A stretch of DNA of 5,685 nt, taken from NCBI GenBank assembly GCA_964477685.1, contig CAYZHK010000081.1:1-5685 (forward strand), read 5' to 3'. The translations under genes and the position numbers were made by a program. Position 1 is the stretch's first letter. Each line of letters starts with the position of its first letter. Of this stretch, positions 1 through 4,867 are shown one piece after another. The notes under the pieces were generated by a model. That model had not been told where the DNA came from and did not search any database. It saw only the letters and a list, made by a program, of their open reading frames with translations. The DNA comes from JACTUC01 sp964477685 (GTDB taxonomy: Archaea; Thermoproteota; Methanomethylicia; Methanomethylicales; Methanomethylicaceae).

Positions 1-267
1 GGCGTACTTGAGGTTGGGCATGAGGGGGAAGATCAGCTTTCTGAGGTACTGGGGGGTCTCGGCATAGGCCAGGAGGTCCCTGATCAGGAAGCCGTCCTGC
101 TGGCTCGCCGAAGGCGAGTCCCTGTAGATGACTATGCGCTCCACCCGGAAGATGGAGGCTGAGCGGGCCATCTGGCCGACTTTGAAGGTCTTCTCAATGA
201 GGCTGGAGACATCCGATAGGATGGATATAGGGATGAATATGGAGAAAGCGGACTTTCTCTTTGCCAT
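1..267 (-). CDS. SPOUT-superfamily RNA methyltransferase (COG2106/DUF171), N-terminal part
   Basis: The 89 visible codons run in frame off the left edge. The protein begins MAKRKSAFSIFIPISILSD, followed by EKTFKVGQMARSASIFRVE (residues 25-43), then IVIYRD (45-50) and ETPQYLRKLIFP (70-81). These blocks are typical of the archaeal COG2106 family (structure known for the MTH1 protein; eukaryotic relative SPOUT1/CENP-32). Family members are predicted SAM-dependent RNA methyltransferases with a knotted SPOUT fold and an inserted OB-like domain; the SAM-binding knot lies outside the window, so activity cannot be judged. The ATG at 267-265 is the only reasonable start because an in-frame TGA lies three codons upstream (276-274). 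A GGGGA stretch (282-278) could serve as a weak ribosome binding site. The 39-nt gap to the small ORF upstream leaves little room for a separate promoter, so co-transcription is likely. In many archaea the next gene is rpl3. Confidence 0.9.
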   Translation of the reverse strand, partial: MAKRKSAFSIFIPISILSDVSSLIEKTFKVGQMARSASIFRVERIVIYRDSPSASQQDGFLIRDLLAYAETPQYLRKLIFPLMPNLKYA

Positions 268-306
268 GGCTGATCATTCCCCACTCCCCGGCAGGTCCTT
301 TGGTCA

Positions 307-387
307 TTACCTCTTCTGCTGGACCTGTTTCTTCTTCTCTTCCTTGGTGACTGGATTGAGCAGTGTCGTCTTTTGGCGGCCACCCAT
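307..387 (-). CDS. 26-residue basic small protein or leader peptide
   Basis: This short ORF starts at ATG 387-385 and ends at TAA 309-307. The product begins MGGRQKTTLLNPVTKEEKKK and continues with Gln, Lys and Arg. It carries eight Lys/Arg against two Glu, with a lysine-rich second half likely to be helical or disordered. Three signs support translation. A GAGGTG site (399-394), complementary to the archaeal 16S rRNA tail, lies 6 nt before the ATG. A BRE/TATA-like promoter lies at the right distance upstream. Codon third positions are 19 of 26 G or C, in keeping with neighbouring genes. It precedes the SPOUT methyltransferase gene by 39 nt, so it would be the first cistron of that transcript. 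It could be a tiny ribosome-associated protein, a regulatory leader peptide, or a chance ORF. I recognise no family; the MGG start followed by basic residues recalls the N-terminus of archaeal S25e, but the rest of that protein is absent. Confidence 0.5.
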   Translation of the reverse strand: MGGRQKTTLLNPVTKEEKKKQVQQKR

Positions 388-393
388 TGTCTA

Positions 394-399
394 CACCTC
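394..399 (-). promoter_or_regulatory. Strong archaeal ribosome binding site for the 26-codon ORF
   Basis: The minus strand reads GAGGTG, six bases complementary to the archaeal 16S rRNA 3' end, 6 nt before the ATG at 387. It is one of the best Shine-Dalgarno matches in the window and the main reason for preferring this start over the ATG at 406-404, which opens an overlapping frame and lies upstream of the expected transcript start. Confidence 0.6.
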
Positions 400-420
400 T
401 TGACATGATACAAATGGGGT

Positions 421-440
421 AGATTAAAAAGGATTTCCTC
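421..440 (-). promoter_or_regulatory. BRE/TATA-like promoter for the small ORF and SPOUT gene
   Basis: On the minus strand the sequence reads GAGGAAATCCTTTTTAATCT. The AT-rich TTTTTAATC resembles an archaeal TATA box and the purine-rich GGAAA before it a BRE. A start about 25 nt downstream of the box centre would fall near 400, just before the GAGGTG site, giving a 5' UTR of about 13 nt. It lies in the 64-nt gap after the HEAT gene stop codon (452). The T5 run may also act as a terminator for that gene, so the element could do both jobs. Assigned by eye. Confidence 0.5.
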
Positions 441-451
441 CCGGGCGGGCG

Positions 452-1102
452 CTATTGGCAACTGCCGTATTTCCTCAGGAAGAGCTCCGCCGCCTTCCTC
501 CCCTTGGGGCTCTTGGACTTCAGCTGGCCCCGCACGAAGGTGAGGACTGCATCCTTCCTGCTGGTCCCATCGAAATAGTTGCCCAGGGATTCGATGGCGT
601 AGGCCTTGAGGAGGGCCTTCCGCTCCTCCCTTATCCGGGCTTTGCCGAGCGAGAGAAGGGCGGCCGTGACCCTCTCCCTGTATTCCGGCCGCGCGCGAGC
701 CACAAGGCCCAGGCCCAGCACTGCGTGGCTTGCCAGGGGGAGGTTTGGGGCGCGGGTCAGCCCGGCATAATCATCAAGGATGGTGCCCCACCGCCCCTCC
801 CTGTCCACCCCCGCCAGGAGGGGCAGGATCTCCGCGGCGATGTATCTTGACGGGTCGTTGCTGCTCCTGAGGAGGGCCTCCAGGAAGTCCCACCTCGGGT
901 AGAGGGAAGCGGGCGCCATCGAACCCATCCTCTTCAGCACCTTCAGGGAGTTGTACCTTCTCCGGGAGTTGTTCGACTGAGGGGCGACTTCGTCAAGGAG
1001 GGCATTCAGGAGGGCCTCGTCCTCGCAGGCTGCGCTGGCTATGGCCTCGACATCGATGTCGCTTTCTTCGAGGAGGGGCGAAGCCCTTGAGACCATAGGC
1101 AC
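452..1102 (-). CDS. HEAT-repeat-like conserved archaeal protein
   Basis: This is a soluble 216-residue protein without signal peptide or membrane segment. After an acidic N-terminus it is a series of amphipathic helix pairs. Recognisable blocks are NSRRRYNSLKVLKRM (45-59), LYPRWDFLEALLRS (67-80), RYIAAEILPLLAGVDREGRW (86-105), the helix pair around 121-153, and ERKALLKAYAIESLGNYFD (159-177), ending in a basic stretch, VRGQLKSKSPKGRKAAELFL (190-209). The helix spacing fits HEAT/ARM-like alpha-solenoids, which usually act as protein or RNA scaffolds. Similar proteins occur as uncharacterised archaeal genes; the partner here is unknown. The start is either GTG at 1102-1100 or ATG at 1096-1094, two codons later in the same frame. 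The upstream TATA-like element predicts a transcript beginning almost at the start codon, which fits either. The gene diverges from the Cys-rich gene at 1292 and is followed on its own strand by the small-ORF promoter. Confidence 0.75.
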   Translation of the reverse strand: MPMVSRASPLLEESDIDVEAIASAACEDEALLNALLDEVAPQSNNSRRRYNSLKVLKRMGSMAPASLYPRWDFLEALLRSSNDPSRYIAAEILPLLAGVDREGRWGTILDDYAGLTRAPNLPLASHAVLGLGLVARARPEYRERVTAALLSLGKARIREERKALLKAYAIESLGNYFDGTSRKDAVLTFVRGQLKSKSPKGRKAAELFLRKYGSCQ

Positions 1103-1126
1103 CGTTCCCTGCTTTGTCGCATGGAG

Positions 1127-1140
1127 TTTATAATAATTTC
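1127..1140 (-). promoter_or_regulatory. BRE/TATA-like promoter for the HEAT gene
   Basis: The minus strand reads GAAATTATTATAAA: a GAAA BRE-like start and a TTATAAA box centred near 1130, in the most AT-rich stretch of the divergent intergenic region. A start about 25 nt downstream falls near 1105-1102, essentially at the GTG/ATG of the HEAT gene, implying a leaderless or near-leaderless mRNA. The palindrome CCCATGGG (1147-1154) lies just upstream; a role as operator is possible but unsupported. Confidence 0.5.
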
Positions 1141-1291
1141 AACGGCCCCATGGGCGGGAGCCTGGGCGCTAAGGTTTATCTCCTTGACACCGATAGTATT
1201 CCACGGCCAATGATGAATTTGCCGAGTTCGCGGAGCTACGGCGATGTAGAAAAACAGTCAAAAGCAGAGGCCAAAAAGAGGGGATGATACC

Positions 1292-1642
1292 ATGCCTGCG
1301 AAGGAAGATCTCAGAGGTGTCGTGAAGTACGCAAAGATCCACTGCCAGGACAGGTGCCCGGCCGAGAGGGACCCCGAGGCCTGCCTCGTGCTCATTGAGA
1401 TGTGCGAGGAGGCCGGCGAGGAACCGCCGATCTGCTATGAGGACACCAAGGGCTTCTCCAAGGCCTACTTCGTGGCGAAGGTGAGGGAGGTGGAGAAGAG
1501 GCACGGGAAGCCGGTGAGGGAGGTCCTGGCGGAGTACGACTCCCGCGGGGTCAGGACCCTCGACGAGAATATCGAGCGCCTTGAGGCGGATTTTGCCCTG
1601 AGGGCGATCAGGGCCTTGGACAAGAGGGCTGCCAAAGCCTGA
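1292..1642 (+). CDS. Cys-rich small protein of unknown function
   Basis: This is a 116-residue soluble protein that I do not recognise. Its N-terminal half holds five cysteines and an adjacent histidine: H17, C18, C22, C31, C38 and C48 (spacing CX3CX8CX6CX9C). The C-terminal half (about 55-116) has no cysteine and is rich in charged residues, with a likely long helix around KVREVEKRHGKPVREVLAEY (63-82) and a second one to the end. The cysteine cluster suggests a structural zinc or iron-sulfur site or disulfides, but it fits no zinc-ribbon or ferredoxin spacing I know. The ATG at 1292 is preceded by GAGGGG (1279-1284) with 7-nt spacing, a good ribosome binding site. Codon use matches the neighbours (AGG for Arg, G/C in third position), so it looks native. 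It diverges from the HEAT gene and ends 108 nt before valS; no clear promoter of its own could be fixed, though TTTATC at 1175-1180 is a weak candidate. Confidence 0.75.
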   Translation: MPAKEDLRGVVKYAKIHCQDRCPAERDPEACLVLIEMCEEAGEEPPICYEDTKGFSKAYFVAKVREVEKRHGKPVREVLAEYDSRGVRTLDENIERLEADFALRAIRALDKRAAKA

Positions 1643-1671
1643 ACCGCCGGGCCCCCGAGCAGAAGGGTCGA

Positions 1672-1684
1672 GGTAAAATTAAAG
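1672..1684 (+). promoter_or_regulatory. Possible TATA-like promoter of the valS operon
   Basis: The AT-rich run GGTAAAATTAAAG stands out in the otherwise G+C-rich gap between the Cys-rich gene and valS. A start about 25 nt downstream would lie near 1705, just ahead of the hairpin region, giving a leader of roughly 45 nt. The match to an archaeal TATA box is loose and no convincing BRE is seen. Read-through from the Cys-rich gene is the alternative. Confidence 0.3.
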
Positions 1685-1709
1685 AGATAGGGGATTCCAA
1701 CACTCAAAA

Positions 1710-1741
1710 GGGACCGCAGGGTCCCGCATCATGATTCGGGA
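1710..1741 (+). promoter_or_regulatory. Two mutually exclusive hairpins in the valS leader
   Basis: Hairpin A pairs GGGACC (1710-1715) with GGTCCC (1720-1725) over a GCAG loop, a perfect 6-bp stem. Hairpin B pairs TCCCG (1722-1726) with CGGGA (1737-1741), followed by one mismatch and two A-T pairs (1728-1729 with 1734-1735) closing a CATG loop. The two share bases 1722-1725, so only one can form. Hairpin B buries most of the GGGAGG ribosome binding site (1738-1743) of valS, while hairpin A leaves it free. This is the geometry of a translation switch. The stems are short and G+C-rich, so chance remains a serious alternative. Confidence 0.35.
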
Positions 1742-1743
1742 GG
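1738..1743 (+). promoter_or_regulatory. Ribosome binding site fixing the TTG start of valS
   Basis: GGGAGG lies 7 nt before the TTG at 1751. The next in-frame ATG (1781) has only AGGAAG directly against it, too close to serve. Upstream in the same frame there is no ATG or GTG before the TAG at 1688-1690. The TTG is therefore the best start. Confidence 0.65.
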
Positions 1744-1750
1744 CTCTTCG

Positions 1751-4186
1751 TTGGCCGAGTTCGACGACACAGTCAGGAAGATGGAGAAGAACTACTCCCC
1801 CCAGAGGGTGGAGGAGAAGTGGCAGAAAAAATGGCTCAGCGAGGAGCATTACCCGGTCTACAGGTTCAAGAACGATGGGAGGCCCACCTTCGTCATCGAC
1901 ACACCTCCCCCCTTCACGTCCGGGGAGCTGCACATGGGCCATGCCTACTGGAACATACTGAACGACGTGGTGGCCCGCTACAAGAGGATGAATGGCTTCG
2001 ACGTTCTCCTTCCCCAGGGGTGGGACTGCCAGGGACTGCCCACGGAGCTGAAGGTCCAGTACAAATGGAAGGTTCCCCGGGACGACAGGAAGCTCTTCAG
2101 GGAGAAGTGCACGGAATGGACAGGCAACATGATCAAGAGCATGAAGACCTGCATGATTAAACTCGGCTACAGGCCCGACTGGGAGCAACTGGAATACAGG
2201 ACCATGGACAGGGAATACTGGAGGGCGGTCCAGACCTCGCTATTGATGATGAACAGGGAGGGACTCGTCTACAGGAATGAGTTCCCGGTCCACTGGTGCC
2301 CCAAATGTGGGACTGCCCTGGCGCAGGCCGAGGTGGGCTACCTCCAGAAGGCCGGCAGGCTATACTATGTAAAATTTGCGGCCGATGGGGCGTTCGCCGA
2401 GGTGGCCACTACCCGCCCCGAGCTCCTCCCTGCCTGCGTTGCCCTGGCGGTCAGCCCCGGCGACGGAAGGTACGGCAACCTTGTCAACAGGGAGGTGGAG
2501 GTGCCCATCTTCGGCCAGAGGGTTAAGGTGCTGGCTGACGAGGCCGTCGATCCGGCCTTCGGCACTGGCATCGTCATGATCTGCACCTATGGGGACGAGC
2601 AGGACATCAAGTGGCAGCAGAAGTACGGCCTTCCCATAGTGAAGGCCATTGACGAGTACGGGAGGCTCACCAACTCCGGCAGGTTCAGCGGGATGAAGGC
2701 GGCTGCCGCCAGGGAGGAGATCGTCAAGGAGCTGGAGGTCCGGGGACGCCTCTCCAGGGCTGAGCCCATGACCCACAACATCCTTGCCCACACGGAGAGG
2801 GCAGACTGCATGGCCCCCATAGAGTTCATCGTGAAGGACCAGTGGTTCATAAGGTCAAAGGAATTCAGGGAGATGGTCCTGAAGGAGTCTGCCGGGATGA
2901 AGTGGATCCCGCCCTTCATGGGGCAGCGGCTGGTGGACTGGGTCAACAGCATAGAGTGGGACTGGCTGATATCCAGGCAGCGGATATTCGGCACGCCCAT
3001 ACCCTTCTGGTACTGCGGCGGCTGCGGCCAGATCATCCCCCCCCGGGAGGAAGACCTGCCGGTGGACACGGCGCTTGACAGGCCGCCGGCGGAGAAGTGC
3101 AGCAGGTGCGGGGGGTCCGACCTGAGGGGCACCACCGACGTCTGCGACTGCTGGGTGGACTCGAGCATAACAGCCCTCATCGTCACAGGCTTCTTCACAG
3201 ACAGGAAGCGCTTCGAGAGGACCTATCCTGTGGACTACAGGCAGCAGGGGCACGACATAATCAGGACATGGTTCTACTACTCCACCCTCAGGTGCACGCT
3301 GCTGACCGGCAGGGCGCCCTTCAGGGGGGTCTTCCTCAACGGCCACATACTGGGGCCGGACGGCTCCAGGATGTCCAAGTCGAAGGGGAACGTGATCATG
3401 CCGGAGCAGGGCGTCAGCCAGTTCGGGGCCGATGCCATAAGGCAGGGCCTCCTCTCGCTGACCCTGGGCTCCGACTTCCCGTTCAAGTGGGAGCCGGCAA
3501 AGTACGGGAAGGGGTTCCTGCAGAAGGTGTGGTCCTCGGTCAGGTTCGCAGAGGGGTTCCTCAACGACCCCTCCTACACCCTTGAGGGGGCGCAGCTGGA
3601 GGAGGTGGACCGGTGGATACTGTCGGGCCTCAGGGAGACAGTGGCGGAGGTCACCGGGGCCATGGAGGGGTTCCAGTTCCATATCGCGGTGGACCTGCTC
3701 CAGCGCTTCTACTGGCACGATTTCTGCGACCAGTACATCGAGGCTGTGAAGCCGAGGCTCTACGAGCCCCGGAGCCCGGAGAGTCAGCGGGCGGCTAAGG
3801 CCACCCTTTACCACACCATCTGGGCCTTCTCCAGGCTCCTTGCGCCGCTCTGCCCCCACATAACCGAGGAGATCTTCGACAACATCTTCAGGCCGAGGGA
3901 GGGGGGCATCTCAATCCATGCGGCCCGGTACCCGCGGGTCGAGGAGACTCCGTCGCTGGATGGGACGGACGGCGCCATCCTTGTCAAGGCAATATCGGAC
4001 CTTAGGACCAGGAAGGTGGAGGCGAAGATGGCCCTCTCGGCCGAGGTCCCCAGAGCCAAGGTGCAGGCCGACGAGAAGACCCTCGAGGTCTGCAGGAAGG
4101 GGGAGTGGCTGATAAGGTCCGTCCTCCACATCGGGGAGGTTGAATTTGCGGCCGGGAGCTACAGGACCGAGCTTGTGGGAGGATAG
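1751..4186 (+). CDS. valS: Valyl-tRNA synthetase, archaeal type
   Basis: This 811-residue cytoplasmic class Ia synthetase charges tRNA-Val with valine using ATP. The catalytic Rossmann fold carries TPPPFTSGELHMGHA (51-65; HIGH motif as HMGH 61-64), PQGWDCQGLPTEL (88-100), EWDWLISRQRIFGTPIPFW (402-420) and RMSKSKGN (540-547; KMSKS motif). The CP1 editing domain, which removes mischarged threonine, spans about 205-345 with ATTRPELLPACVA (219-231) and FGTGIVMICTYGDEQD (270-285), the ValRS-type pattern. Zinc-type Cys pairs are C183/C186 and C422/C425 with C450/C453. The helical anticodon-binding domain runs from about 615 to 735, with WHDFCDQYIE and LLAPLCPHITEEIF. It lacks the C-terminal coiled-coil arm of bacterial ValRS and is somewhat shorter than usual for archaeal members. 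Variants are R540 for the first Lys of KMSKS and Q94 where His is usual in GWDxHGLP. The start is TTG. The gene ends 2 nt before the PhoU-like gene, whose ribosome binding site lies in its last codons. Confidence 0.95.
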   Translation: MAEFDDTVRKMEKNYSPQRVEEKWQKKWLSEEHYPVYRFKNDGRPTFVIDTPPPFTSGELHMGHAYWNILNDVVARYKRMNGFDVLLPQGWDCQGLPTELKVQYKWKVPRDDRKLFREKCTEWTGNMIKSMKTCMIKLGYRPDWEQLEYRTMDREYWRAVQTSLLMMNREGLVYRNEFPVHWCPKCGTALAQAEVGYLQKAGRLYYVKFAADGAFAEVATTRPELLPACVALAVSPGDGRYGNLVNREVEVPIFGQRVKVLADEAVDPAFGTGIVMICTYGDEQDIKWQQKYGLPIVKAIDEYGRLTNSGRFSGMKAAAAREEIVKELEVRGRLSRAEPMTHNILAHTERADCMAPIEFIVKDQWFIRSKEFREMVLKESAGMKWIPPFMGQRLVDWVNSIEWDWLISRQRIFGTPIPFWYCGGCGQIIPPREEDLPVDTALDRPPAEKCSRCGGSDLRGTTDVCDCWVDSSITALIVTGFFTDRKRFERTYPVDYRQQGHDIIRTWFYYSTLRCTLLTGRAPFRGVFLNGHILGPDGSRMSKSKGNVIMPEQGVSQFGADAIRQGLLSLTLGSDFPFKWEPAKYGKGFLQKVWSSVRFAEGFLNDPSYTLEGAQLEEVDRWILSGLRETVAEVTGAMEGFQFHIAVDLLQRFYWHDFCDQYIEAVKPRLYEPRSPESQRAAKATLYHTIWAFSRLLAPLCPHITEEIFDNIFRPREGGISIHAARYPRVEETPSLDGTDGAILVKAISDLRTRKVEAKMALSAEVPRAKVQADEKTLEVCRKGEWLIRSVLHIGEVEFAAGSYRTELVGG

Positions 4187-4188
4187 CC

Positions 4189-4860
4189 ATGTGGAGAAAG
4201 CTGAGCGCATTTCCCCTTAGGGGGATAGAGGACAACCTCAGGGAGCACATGAACCTCGTCATGACGGCCGTGGAGCTCCTCGAGAGCCTCATTTCGGCCT
4301 GCGAGGACTATGACTGGGAGCTTGTCATGGGCATAGCCGAGAGGATCGCCCGGCTGGAGAGGGAGGACGACGACCTCAAGAGGAGGATGGAGAAGAGCCT
4401 CTACACCGGCGTCATCTTCGTGGGGCTCAAGGAGGACTTTTACAGGCTTGCAGAGGCCTTCGACCAGATCGCCGATAGGGCGAAGGAAGCCTCCAGGGCG
4501 CTGGCCTCGAGGCACCTGGAGAAGGAGGAATGCGCAGCCCTCTTCCAGGGGAAGAGGAACATCAGGGAGATGGTGGCGGGGACAGTCCAGATAGTCAAGC
4601 TGATCCAGCTGGCGGTGATCACCATGAACAAGAGCATGAAGGAGTCCCTGGGCCTCGCCCACGAGGTGGAGAAGCTGGAGGAGGAGCTGGACGATGTCAA
4701 GCTGGAGATACTCAGGAACCTGACGGCCAGCGAGAAGCTGCTGGGCCCCATCTCCTACCTGCAGCTGAGGGACTTTATATTCCTCCTCGACATGGTGGCC
4801 GACGAGGCAGAGGCGGCATCGAACGTCCTGACCGAGATGATTGTGAAGTCCGGAGCATAG
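4189..4860 (+). CDS. PhoU-like protein, DUF47 family
   Basis: This 223-residue, all-helical cytoplasmic protein belongs to the DUF47/PhoU-divergent family. Members normally sit beside PiT permeases and are thought to modulate phosphate uptake. It consists of two three-helix-bundle halves with repeated acidic signatures typical of PhoU metal sites: LEREDDDLKRRM (56-67) with FDQIADRAKEAS (91-102) in the first half, and LEEELDDVKLEI (163-174) with LDMVADEAEAAS (200-211) in the second. The Asp pairs D92/D96 and D201/D205 lie at matching places. The length fits the family. The ATG at 4189 is preceded by GGGAGG (4177-4182) with 6-nt spacing. That site lies in the final codons of valS, so translation is probably coupled. 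The permease gene starts 7 nt downstream, which strongly supports a phosphate role. No membrane segment is seen. Confidence 0.88.
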   Translation: MWRKLSAFPLRGIEDNLREHMNLVMTAVELLESLISACEDYDWELVMGIAERIARLEREDDDLKRRMEKSLYTGVIFVGLKEDFYRLAEAFDQIADRAKEASRALASRHLEKEECAALFQGKRNIREMVAGTVQIVKLIQLAVITMNKSMKESLGLAHEVEKLEEELDDVKLEILRNLTASEKLLGPISYLQLRDFIFLLDMVADEAEAASNVLTEMIVKSGA

Positions 4861-4867
4861 GGGTCCC

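Noticed and set aside
307..387. The small ORF as a truncated S25e ribosomal protein
   Set aside because: Only the MGG start and lysine-rich character are shared. The winged-helix body of S25e is absent in all frames before the SPOUT gene, and the resemblance is too short to count.
194..406. Overlapping 70-codon minus-strand frame starting at ATG 406
   Set aside because: It overlaps both the small ORF and the SPOUT gene out of frame, has no ribosome binding site, and its ATG lies upstream of the predicted transcript start.
1147..1154. CCCATGGG palindrome as an operator
   Set aside because: Only 8 bp, expected by chance in G+C-rich DNA, and no second copy is seen near the other promoters.
1210..1255. 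Possible C/D box guide RNA starting at ATGATGA (1210-1216)
   Set aside because: A perfect C box is present, but no CTGA D' or D box lies at the expected 12-nt spacing and the C' candidate has two mismatches.
1708..1726. T-box antiterminator resemblance (GGGACCGC before valS)
   Set aside because: It shares only the ACCGC core; the GGTGG part and the specifier stem are missing, the leader is too short, and T-boxes are not known in archaea.
1731..1961. Plus-strand frame starting at ATG 1731 as an upstream ORF of valS
   Set aside because: It has no ribosome binding site, overlaps valS in another frame, and gives a Ser/Arg/Pro-rich translation typical of a shifted frame.
2855..3859. Long antisense open frame (334 codons) within valS
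   Set aside because: It is a by-product of strong codon bias in G+C-rich valS; the translation is Pro/Leu/Glu-rich with no recognisable domain and no initiation signals.
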